Positions 54,215 through 64,000 of a DNA stretch of 64,000 nt are shown one piece after another. The stretch is from Endomychus coccineus. Taxonomy: Eukaryota; Arthropoda; Insecta; Coleoptera; Endomychidae. Both the position numbers and the translations under genes were made by a program. The stretch is from NCBI GenBank assembly GCA_958510875.1, contig OY294069.1, forward strand, positions 159,897,111-159,961,110, written 5' to 3'. How positions within the stretch are numbered: position 1 is the stretch's first letter; every line of letters begins with the position of its first letter. Below the pieces are notes generated by a model. The model was given only the letters and a program-made list of their open reading frames with translations. It did no database searches and was not told the origin of the DNA.

Positions 54215-54785
54215 CAGGGCCTAATTGGTCACAATTACGTGCAAGTACATTAAGAGATATAGAATTAAATTTTCTGAATTATGAAGATAACTTAGATAAT
54301 TTAACATAGGATTATAAAAATTAATAATAGCAAAGCATTGAACCTTAGGCGGGATTCGAATCCACATTCCTGGATGTCTAGTACAGCGTGTTTACTAATT
54401 ACACCACTTTGGTCCCGTCAGAGTTTTATATTTTTGTAAATATAAACCTCTGAAAGGATAGTAAATCATTGATGAACACAATGCGATTCGATGCTCAGCT
54501 ATAGATCAACTATTCACGCACATTCATCTAAAGTTCAATAGTTTTGAATTGAGGAGTGTAGGTTAGAGTATTACTATGATTGGCAATTACTCTGACAGTA
54601 CTCATTCAATGACAGCATCCCAGTTCTTACATATTTCAATAGAACTGAAACGTTCTGGGTAAGTATAAACAAGTTTTACGTTTATTCATATCATATGTTA
54701 AATTATCAAAGTTATCTTCATAATTCAGAAAATGTAATTCTATAACTCTTAATGTACTTACACGAAATTGTGGCTAATTAATCAA
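54215..54785. mobile_element. Small inverted-repeat element carrying a tRNA-like sequence
   Basis: Arms of about 100 bp (54215-~54316 and ~54690-54785) are reverse complements, sharing for example ctgaattatgaagataact. The ~370-bp interior contains a tRNA-like segment. There is no coding capacity. Confidence 0.65.
54344..54416 (-). tRNA. tRNA-like sequence (tRNA-derived head or pseudogene)
   Basis: On the minus strand 73 nt begin GGGACCA and contain a D-arm-like TGGTGTAATTAGT (A box), a seven-base anticodon loop CTAGACA (AGA in the anticodon position after T33) and GGATTCGAATCC (B box). The acceptor 3' strand does not pair with the 5' strand and one T-stem pair is broken. I therefore read it as a tRNA-derived promoter or pseudogene, not a working tRNA. 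Confidence 0.6.
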
Positions 54786-54930
54786 AGAAACCTATTGCAA
54801 TTAACGAACTAGCTGCGAGCCCCCGCGTTTGTAACATGCTTCCTGACACCAACAACTACACTTTTTTGAAGAGAAAACCCAACGACTAGACTTATGACTG
54901 AAATTGGTCTAACTTAACTGGACTACTATA

Positions 54931-56413
54931 TACTGGGTTCCCTATAATAGACTACCCATTTTAATATTTGAATTAAAATTTTTTTAGTTAACAAAACAAA
55001 CTTTTTATTTCACTAAATTACAGCTAACTCTTTGGGATTTATGATAACTTATAAATATTTGGCTAATTTAATTCTAACTTTTAAAAATCACGTCTTCTAA
55101 ATGACCTCCACCAACTTCAACAAATTTTTCAATATTATATAAGAAGTGGTTCATTACACGGCGTAGCAAACCTTCGTCTAATCCTTCAACTTCTTCACGA
55201 ATTTTGACTTTCAGTTCCTCGATTGTACCTGGACGACTCGCAAACACTTTGGCTTTTAAATATCCCCACAAGAAAAAATCGGGTGCCGTTAAGTCGGGGG
55301 ACCTCGAAAGCCAAGGCAAATCTCCGAATCGAGAAATGAGTCGGTCATTAAACATTTCTCGCAGGACCCTCATTGAGTTTCTGGCGGTATGAGCTGTTGT
55401 CCCATCGTGTTGGAATAGTAAGGCATTGTTTAGTAATCCTCGTCTATTTAATTCTGGAATGAGAAATGTCTCTAGCATATTAACGTAGCGCTCGGATGTT
55501 ACTGTTACAGCGCGGTTATTTTCATCCTCTAAAAAATAAGGGCCAATAATACCAAAAGATTCTACTCCACACCACACAACAACTTTTGGATTATGGAGGT
55601 TCTGTGTAAAGATTTCACGAGGATTTTCATTTGACCAGTATCTAAAATTCTTTTTATTGACCATGCCGTTCAAATAAAAATTTGCTTCGTCGGTCATTAG
55701 GAGACTGTGAATTGCTCCTTGATGTAAATCCAAAAATTCTTGACAAAATGCTAACCTTGCTTCTTCATCTTGATTGCTAAGGTGCTGTGCCATTTGGTAT
55801 TTATAGGGATGAAATTTTAAATCCCTTTGAAGAATTCGATCTAAGCTTCCCTTCGATGTTCCTAGGATAAGGGTTTGTCGATTAGCAGACCTTTTAGGAC
55901 TTCTCGTAAACGCAATTCTAACTCGTTCAATATTTTCTGGTGTACGAACTGTTCTTCGACGTCCAGGCTTCTTCAAATTTTGTACAGAACCATTTTCACG
56001 CCAATGACGAACCCATAACTTAACAGTTTTACGATTTGGCGCGTGACCCCTATTGTTGTTATTAAACTGACGCCGGAATGCACGCCTAACTTCTTCTATC
56101 GAATTGCTTCTTATGTAAGTTTCTACACAAAACACACGTTGTTGGACTGAGTAATCCATGAAAGTTAAAACGGATGTTGAAATAATGTCTCAAAGCGAAA
56201 AAATTAAATAATTATTGATGAAAACTAACAAACTTCTCGTAGAAAAATGGCGTTCCACGAAATTATTAATTCAAAATTTATTTGTGACAGGCGCCTACTT
56301 GATTAATAATTTAGTTAAATCCCAAAGACTACAGAAGATAATCCCACAGAGAAGAACCTGTTTAGTTATCTCGTAGGGAATTTATTAATAATATAAAAGG
56401 GGAACCCAGTATA
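54931..56413 (-). mobile_element. Mariner-type element with intact transposase
   Basis: The ends read TATACTGGGTTCCC (left) and GGGAACCCAGTATA (right), short inverted repeats with TA or TATA duplications. A single complete transposase gene lies between them. At 1.48 kb this is a typical autonomous size. Confidence 0.88.
55074..56159 (-). CDS. Tc1/mariner-IS630 superfamily transposase, intact
   Basis: This 361-aa protein starts at the ATG at 56159. It has an N-terminal helix-turn-helix region (EEVRRAFRRQF, NRKTVKLWVRHWRENG), a linker RSPKRSANRQ and SLDRILQRDLKFHPYKYQ. The catalytic domain has Asp residues in LLMTDEANFYLNG, LFQHDGTTAHTARN and SRSPDLTAPDFFLWGYL; about 36 residues separate the last two by my count. 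There is no stop or frameshift. It cuts and pastes its own element at TA sites. It is the only intact transposase in the window and could be active. Confidence 0.93.
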   Translation of the reverse strand: MDYSVQQRVFCVETYIRSNSIEEVRRAFRRQFNNNNRGHAPNRKTVKLWVRHWRENGSVQNLKKPGRRRTVRTPENIERVRIAFTRSPKRSANRQTLILGTSKGSLDRILQRDLKFHPYKYQMAQHLSNQDEEARLAFCQEFLDLHQGAIHSLLMTDEANFYLNGMVNKKNFRYWSNENPREIFTQNLHNPKVVVWCGVESFGIIGPYFLEDENNRAVTVTSERYVNMLETFLIPELNRRGLLNNALLFQHDGTTAHTARNSMRVLREMFNDRLISRFGDLPWLSRSPDLTAPDFFLWGYLKAKVFASRPGTIEELKVKIREEVEGLDEGLLRRVMNHFLYNIEKFVEVGGGHLEDVIFKS

Positions 56414-57168
56414 ATAAACAATACGTTAATCAATGCTCAAACAATGCATGCATGCATTTTAATGAGAATTATTTGATTAACACGTCGTGTCTCATGTGTC
56501 TAGCGGGAGGCTGCGATTTCCCTGGCACTGACAAGAAATTAATTACAATGCCTCAATAGTTTAGTGCAGTTCAAGATGAAATCTTAATTGAATAAGTGAA
56601 TGTTGAACATTTTACTCGAAGTTGTTCAAGCCTGTCCATCTGAAGATATTGAGTTTAGTACACTATTTGTAGAATATTTTTTAACCCTTATAAACAAGAT
56701 TTATGATCAAGTTGAATCGAGTTTTGTTCAGTCAAAAAATATGCGGAAACACTGACCGTTTAGATTTAAATGGGTATCAATTAGAATTGTCTGATATTCT
56801 TCTTCATTGCGATAATTAGTTATTTTATTTGCTTCTTCTCGCACTGAAACAAATGGTCTCAAGTCCTAATACCATCATGTTGCTACTGCCAAACTTTTTA
56901 CCCATAATTACACTCCTTGTCACTTTAAACACTGTACAGCCAGTGATATAGTGAAATTAGAGTTACTTAAAAATATTAGAGTTGACTTTATGTTTTGAAA
57001 TCGGTTCCATAAATATACTTAACGAGAAAGCGGCATTTGCCGTTGCTTAAAGTTAAAGTGCTGAATACCGATTACTGCGCATCAACTGCTAAAGGAACCG
57101 GATGTCAAAAATTGCAGATATTTCAGTACTGCCATTCAGATAGTATAGTCATTTAAAGATTTTATTTC
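56414..57168. other. No feature recognised
   Basis: Non-coding. A cgagaaagcggca string near 57022 resembles one just outside the right arm of the next element (near 59256), so that element may extend further left. Confidence 0.35.
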
Positions 57169-59240
57169 GGAATATCTTTGTACAGTTGATCTTTGTCTGA
57201 AACTTGTTGCGAAATGTTTTTGATGTCATAAGAATCATTGGTCACCCAGTCTCACCATGGGAAATTGGCACAACAATTGTTTTATTAACAAATTGACCGT
57301 TTATAAACAATTTAAATTAATAAATTTTCCAGATCCCAAAAAAATTGTTATTTTGAGACAGAAATACCCACTCGTGAGTTTTTGGGGTCTCTAATTACGA
57401 TTCCAAAGTCAAAAAAATAGAATTATTCATCATCACCTGGAAATTGGGCAATTGGTACAGGAAGTTGATGGATATTTAACATAATTTATACCTTTTTCTT
57501 GCAAAAAATGGACTCACTTATTTTTTTTGAGCTAGCAATCACTAAACCGAATCCAAAGATGACAAGTTCATTCACAATCGCCCGGAAGTTGGCCTACTGG
57601 AACCGGAAGTTTTGGAGCAATTATTATTTACTTTAGTAAAGCTACCTCTGATACTGAATCGCGTTATCACTCTCATGAATTGGAAACTCATACGGTAGTC
57701 TACGCTTTCAAACACCAGCTGATCCATTTTTTGCTCATTTCGCGCGAATGATGCTCCACCAGTTCCTTTATTCTGTGTCGTGGTTTTTTTTACTTACCAC
57801 ATATGTTTCGTTATCTTATGTTGACATTAAATATGCACTGTTTTAAATGAAATAAAATGTAATATACGCGGTTCATGAATTGAAATGAATGCAAATCTGA
57901 TCCTTATACTACACAGTTGTCTATACCCGGTACTATCTAAATTCCTGTACAACAATATAATTATTCAGAATATATGAACGAAATCCTAAAATGTATGACC
58001 AATATACGTGTTTCTCATTAAATGTTTATTCAATATTTTTGAGCTTCGTTACAATACTGATGTAAAAAAGTAGGTACACGTGTCGCAATTTACAAAGCAC
58101 ACGACGTAAATGTACGTAGAACGTAAAATTCCAGTCCTGGGAAGTATTGTACAATTTATATCGGCAACTCTGTAATGTGTGGCCATCTGTAAGAATGAAA
58201 TGACGCACCTACCGCGGTGGTATTTCACCCTCTTTAAGTATTTCGCGTTGTTTTTAATCTTAGCTTTAAATTCAGTTCACATAATATGTCTTTGATAATA
58301 GATACATTGCAGTCGAAATATGCTTTAGATTTCTCAAATGTATGTTTTTGAAAATATTGTATAACTTTCTCTATAAATTTATGGAAAAACTGGTTTCTAG
58401 TTGAATCTACAGAGGCATCATGAAGGACAATCTATCATCCACACACTTTTCTACCGGTTTTTTTGAGCTATCAATCTCTATACCAAATTCAAAGATAACG
58501 AGATCATTCATAATCGCCAGGAAATTGGTCAATTAGAACCGGAAATTGATGGAATTTACCAAAATGTTGATCTTTTTCTTGCAAAAAATGGATTCATTTG
58601 ATTTTTTTGAGCTAACAATCAGTATACTAATTTCAAAGCTAAAATATCGATCTATAACAGTCCGAAAATTGACCAATTGGAACCGGAAGTTGATGAAGTG
58701 CATAAGATTTGATGCTGTTTCATATTCCTATGACATATTAAGAAAAGCAGTAATAATCATATTTTAATGAAACATACACCATTTGAGGGCAATAAATAAA
58801 TACAAACTTTTAGTTACTTATTATTATTATTTTACATTTACAGTTCGTCGTTACATTCATTCGGTATAGTGATTGATAGCTCAACAAACCAATTGAGTCC
58901 ATTTTTTGCGCGAAAAGGTATAAATTATGTTAAATATCATCAACTTCCGGTGCCAATTGGCCAATTTCCAGGTGATGATGAATAATTCTGTTATTTTTGA
59001 CTTCGGAATCGTAATTAGAAACCCCGAAAATCCCCGAGTGGGTATTTCTGTCTCAAAATAAAAAAAATTCTGGAATCTGGGAAATTTGTTAATTTAAATT
59101 GTTTATAAACGGTAAATTTGTTAATAAAACAATTATTGTGCCAATTTCCCATGGTGAGACTGGGTGACCAATGATTCGTAGGACATCAAAAACATTTTGC
59201 AATAAATTTCAGACAAAGATCAACTGTACAAAGATATTCC
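57169..59240. mobile_element. Element with ~380-bp inverted arms and internal repeats
   Basis: Bases 57169-~57550 and ~58861-59240 are reverse complements, for example gatctttgtctgaaa and caattttccaggtgatgatg-type tracts. The interior repeats a ~130-150-bp motif (gcaaaaaatgga, then ttttttgagct, then ggaaccggaagttgatg) at about 57500, 58440 and 58570. No transposase is readable. Confidence 0.75.
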
Positions 59241-62200
59241 AATAGTTGCCGTTTTCTCGTCTAAAATGACTGTACTAAGAACAATCTTCAAGTCTTTAGC
59301 GGAAGGCGACATGAGGTCTCGTTATATAACCCGATTGACTTTAAATAATCTAAACTTGTTGATACCTTCAAAAATAAATCTATTATATTTTCGCTTGATG
59401 ACTAAACGTCGCCATCGTCCGAGGATAAAATTTCAACTAGAAAAAGTATTTGTTTCATTTCTAAGGTATTGTTACTTTCTCTATTCATTATATGCTGATT
59501 GAGCGATGTGTCCTGCGTTGGACTCAATAGCAATTATAGTAAATCATTCACAATCAAATGGTCGCCTTGCCTGACGAAAATGGAATTTGACCTAATAATA
59601 TGTTTGAGGTAATTGAATTGATGGTGTGGAAACCTTGCTGTGTAGCATTTAAAATCAAAACACAACCGAGGGTTCTATCTGATTAGACTATATTGATATT
59701 GTTTTATTCAATTTTCCGGAAACTTTCCATTTGCTTTTCGATTTACAACGAACTCTATATCTATATATACAGGTTGAGTTTAGGAAATGGGTGTATTGAG
59801 ATTTTATAAGTGCGATAATGCTTCCGACAACCGAAAAATAGCGTTGAATATTTGACCAACGCTCCCATATTCATACTGACAAATATATTGAAATTCCTCG
59901 GAACCGCTTAAAGAGCAGTTAAATTTAAATCAAAACCATACATCACATTTTGTACCCAGTATTGTGATTCCTACCATCTGCACCTAGTCTAAGTTCCATA
60001 CGAAGATAAGGATATTCTATGGCGACACTGCAAGCCCTTTCATCAGTTATTATAGTAGTATAATAGATATGATGTGATGACATGCATTACAATTAGTTTC
60101 TATTCAAAATTACGACAGGATGTATGGAAATTATGAAATAAATCATCATCAATATTATATTATCTACATTCTTGAAACGTTCTTTTTTATTTCTGCTAGA
60201 TTGTGATTATATGCGGAATCGGCAATGCAGCATAGTTCCTGATGCCATGGAATAATTTCTCATTAAATGTTGTCCAATAAATTATTTATATGCATAATTT
60301 ATGATCAATGTTATTTATAATCCTGCATGTGTAACTTGGAATAGATGAAATTCAGCTCTCACAAAGTTATTTAATATCGTTACATTTCCGGGAAATATAT
60401 TAACACATGTGCTTTGAAACATCGAAGAGTGAAATAAATTGGACTGGAACGTCTACAATACTTTTGAAAAATGTCCTTGGTGCATTTTAGATTCGAAATT
60501 AGGGGGGAGAGGGTGACCGGTGAGGTTTTATGTGTTATGAATGATCCTGATAACCCCATAAATCGAATTCCACAACAAATTTTGGTTCTGACCTACATGT
60601 CTTTTTTGTATCATAGTTGAAATCCCGGCTCATTGCCTGAATTAAAAAGAGTTAGTATATTATACTTTCTCTAACTTACTGTTCAGCAAACCGTGCAAAC
60701 TGTCCTTTGAAACGATGAATGTAATAAACAAGAGGAACGAGGGGAATATCAAAATGTAACCATAGCAACCGGAACAAAGGTCGTCATATGAACGCTCTAT
60801 TCATCGACAAGGCGTGGATCGAGATAATTAATTGCTTCAAGAAAGTACCTAAGCCGTTCATGATTGGTCGAAAACTGAAACAAAAAATGGAATGATATAC
60901 GTTACAATCTAGTTTTTAATCATAGAATAGATAGATTCTGCCAATATGTTGTAGAAAAAATATTATACTAATACATAGAGTATAAAACATAGCACAATAA
61001 AACACATATATGTTTATTGATCATTCCTGTCAATTGAAGTAAGCTTTCAATGTCATGACAGAATATAATTTGAATTAATTTCCACTCTGTTAGTTCAGGA
61101 ATGAAATCGAGGCGACGTAGTCAATGCCGCTAGTAGTTCCTACGAATGTTAGCTCCTCATGCGGGCGAAGCAAAATTAGGATGAATCGGCTAGTCCTTAT
61201 GTGCATAATCCGAATATTTTTCGCATGCTTAGAACATTTTCACCTCTGTAATAGGTTTGTTTGGTGTTCAGTATCAGCTTACAAACATGAACTGAAAGTT
61301 CAAACCTCAAATCTGCCCTAAAGATGCCACCTGTAATGGTTGGCGAAACGTCGACATCAAGTCGCGCTATTGTGACGGGGAATCCATCCGGAAGTCAAAA
61401 TACCAAAATTCATTATTTTTACTTTTAATTTTCAACTTCAGCTTAACGATCATAGGATTTAACCTTTTTCTTGGCATCTTCTCCATTTTACTCTTCATCC
61501 AAGAACAAATGTTTCTGACACATTGACGTCGAGTTTAGGAGTGATGGATGTCCTGAAAATAAATTTCTTCGTAAGATGAGATTTAGCATTGCCAAATTTC
61601 AATCTTCCCGAGTGATTTCAATCAGACCTTTATAAACATTGTCACATAGAAAACTTAAATCAAAATTAAATTCGAAGTATATTAAAATGGGATGGGGTAG
61701 TGGAAATATAGTATGTATTTTTGTAACGGATAACTTCAAGATATTAGAAGGTAGGTGGAAAGACCCTCGCGCAATACATTTACGGCGATGATATTTTCTT
61801 TTTATCAACTCTTCATACGTCAAGCGTCGATACTGGATTTGCGGTTACCAAAATATATCAGTTTCCATTTTCTGTCGCTTCATATTGAAAACAAACATTG
61901 AAACTAGCGAGAACTAACATGCAGATAGATGGACTCCGAAGAACACATTTTTTGTCGACCATTGCTTATTTCTTACTTTTGCAATTTCCACTTCCACCCT
62001 CGCAACAATGCATATACAACTATACCTTCATTACACTTATTAACTTCTTAAGGCACCGTGCACTACAATCATTCGTAATTACGGGCACTCTAACAATAAG
62101 TTTTTAGGTTAAGTTCTGCTTCTTTTGAATTTCATAAGCCCGAGAGATTACGATCTCTTATTGTACCGTTTTTAACAATGAATTCAAAGGAATGGTATTT

Positions 62201-63360
62201 CCACTTAGTAATTTATTTATGAATTTCACATTCCGGACTGGATTCATTTGACTGTCTCCCGATGATAATTTTACAGAGAATGATGAACTTATTTCTACTC
62301 AATAATGAAATACTTTATATGTTATGTGAGTCTAAAGTAATATCTGACAAAAGAGCTTATTGTAATGAATATATTCAATATCATACCTACTCTTTGGAAA
62401 ACCTTTATTATCAAAAATATAACATTTTTCAATCAACGGCTGAGGTTAGATTATTGAAGCTTGGTCATGGACTGTAGCAATCATCTTATATTCATTCGTG
62501 CCCTAGACAATAACACTTGTATTATTCATACAAAGTTAGGCGTCACGTGCATACATTGAGATTATTACAAACGGCCCTAATTATTTATGAGGGTCACTAA
62601 ATCTAAGCATATTGTGGTTAATACACAGGAGTTGTGTACTTGTCGATCATAATAGGGGAATGATTGGATGTAGTTGTTTGTCAATGGTTTCCTGGATCGC
62701 ACAAGTTGCGATTGCAGCTTGCACTGCATCTGTTTACCATAAGGTCATTGCTCTTAATTTAATTGGGCAGCCTCACCGAAACCATAAGTGATTTTTCGTT
62801 CAAATAAAGACCAATTGTAGCGGATCCCGTCCGATTCGTCATATAATAATATAATAACGACTTTAAGAGGAGCGTCTGTGTATCCAATTGCGTTCATTGA
62901 ACTAATTGATAAATGAGGAGATCCTACATCACGCTTCAGTTTGCAAGAGGCCAGCCCTAATCTTCCGCAAAAAAGCGACGGCGTCTTGAAATACTTACAA
63001 ACTTCCACTTCGTTGTCATCGCGGTTATTTATTAGATTTATTAAATCTGAGATTTATTCAGTATAGGTTAGCTAGATAATATCAAGTGATGCATGATCCT
63101 TATTCGACAGGATTTATAGCTACAACCCACAACTATGGAGACTTGAAAATTTCAATTAATTTATAACATTGAATGATTCATTACATTAATTCCAATAATT
63201 AATAAATGATAACAAAACACTTTTCGACACATGGCCGTAAAATACTATTTTCTATTTTGGTATCGTAAAGAAGTCTTTCCGACACTCTTTTTTTTCTGTC
63301 CAAAGTTGGTGACAGTGAGTCATTGCCATCGACTGTCATTCATGCAGATTTTTTACGTTC
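59241..63360. other. No gene recognised
   Basis: About 4 kb of AT-rich, apparently unique DNA. Near 61320-61365 the plus strand has GATGCCACC...GTTGGCGAAACGTCG, whose stem and GAAAC resemble a hammerhead terminal motif with a degraded core. The ORFs present (up to 84 codons) carry no motif I recognise. Confidence 0.35.
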
Positions 63361-63376
63361 ACGATTTTGAGGAAAC

Positions 63377-64000
63377 TAATGCAGACTATCAAAACAAGAG
63401 GAATGTTCCTGTCTAAACGAAATTTCGAAAAAACTACCCCATCTTCATTTACCACCCCTTACAGCAGAGAAGTGCCGATCATGATGAAATTTTGCAACAT
63501 TTACTTTCAAAACAAGAGGAAAATCACTATCTTCATGGGATTTCGAATAAAATTACCCTATACCCTTTTCCTACCCCTTAATGCAGACTATCAAAACAAG
63601 AGAAAAGTTCCAGTCTAAATGAAATTTCGAAAAAACTACCCCATCTTCATTTACCACCCCTTACAGCAGAGAAGTGCCGATCATGATGGAATTTTGCAAA
63701 CTTGACTTTCAAAACAAGAGGAAAGTCACTATCTTCAAGGGATTTCGAATAAAATTACCCTATACCCATTTCCTACCCCTTAATGCAGACTATCAAAACA
63801 AGAGGAAAGTTCCTGTCTAAATGAAATTTCGAAAAAACTACCCCATCTTCATTTACCACCCCTTACAGCAGAGAAGTGCCGATCATGATGAAATTTTGCA
63901 AACTTGACTTTCAAAACAAGAGGAAAGTCACTATCTTCAAGGGATTTCGAATAAAATTACCCTATACCCATTTCCTACCCCTTAATGCAGACTATCAAAA
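63377..64000. repeat. Satellite DNA, 202-bp period, running off the window
   Basis: The marker gcagactatcaaaac recurs at 63381, 63583, 63785 and 63987, a regular 202-bp period with few differences between copies. Each unit is itself two diverged halves (about 110 and 92 bp) that share caaaacaagaggaaag and a ctacccctta-type end. The array continues past the right edge. Confidence 0.92.

Noticed and set aside
54344..54416. Functional tRNA-Ser gene (AGA anticodon)
   Set aside because: The acceptor stem does not pair, a T-stem pair is broken and the long variable arm of tRNA-Ser is missing.
63231..63618. ORFs at the right edge
   Set aside because: They run into the 202-bp satellite and repeat with it.
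1..64000. Bacterial or CRISPR content
   Set aside because: No spaced direct-repeat array of CRISPR form and no ribosome-binding-site operon pattern. All coding content is eukaryotic transposon or virus-like.

Overview
The window is AT-rich eukaryotic DNA made largely of transposable elements, most likely from an insect or other arthropod. This is an inference from short introns (about 64-67 nt), insect-type mariner and hAT elements, Penelope-like elements with hammerhead ribozymes, and the absence of any clear host gene. I found no rRNA gene, CRISPR array or bacterial operon.

The centrepiece is a complete Maverick/Polinton (adintovirus-like) element at 13268-30142 (16,875 bp). It has 274-bp terminal inverted repeats that begin 5'-AG and a 6-bp target duplication, GGTATT. 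It sits inside the transposase gene of an older Tc1/mariner-type element (12308-~31068). On the left a minus-strand block encodes a chromodomain integrase, a conserved unknown protein and the packaging ATPase. A 77-bp bidirectional promoter separates this block from the plus-strand virion block: a phospholipase A2-domain protein, a basic protein with a hydrophobic segment, an adenain-like protease, the penton-type minor capsid protein, a 57-aa protein, the double jelly-roll major capsid protein and a conserved 188-aa protein. Next come a spliced minus-strand gene, the protein-primed family B DNA polymerase, and a right-arm cluster of small orphan genes, several of them Cys-rich and some spliced. 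The core ORFs look intact, so this is a young copy that could encode replication (PolB), integration (integrase), packaging (ATPase), maturation (protease) and capsid assembly. The most unusual signal is an A_AAA_AAC slippery heptamer at 18377-18383. A -1 shift there would fuse the basic/hydrophobic protein to the protease, which has no ATG of its own ahead of its conserved N-terminal region.

The rest, left to right. 1-9.8 kb: a Penelope-derived end split by an inverted-repeat element, a decayed Penelope fragment, a 1.65-kb inverted-repeat element and a hairpin. 9.8-11.9 kb: a Penelope-like retroelement with a hammerhead ribozyme and a 14-bp target duplication. 12.2 kb: a long palindrome at the mariner end. 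32-37 kb: Penelope and LINE remnants. 38.3-40.7 kb: a hAT derivative with an 8-bp target duplication next to a LINE fragment. 42.2-45.3 kb: paired inverted Penelope ends with mutated hammerheads, then a mariner-type element with ~460-480-bp inverted repeats. 46.6 kb: a minisatellite. 47.9-49.5 kb: a second hAT derivative. 50.5-52.6 kb: a 5'-truncated LINE flanked by identical 121-bp direct repeats. 53.2-54.8 kb: a LINE fragment and a small inverted-repeat element carrying a tRNA-like sequence. 54.9-56.4 kb: a mariner-type element with an intact transposase. 57.2-59.2 kb: an element with ~380-bp inverted arms. 63.4 kb to the window edge: a 202-bp-period satellite.

All identifications come from reading motifs and repeats by eye. 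No database search or structure prediction was run.
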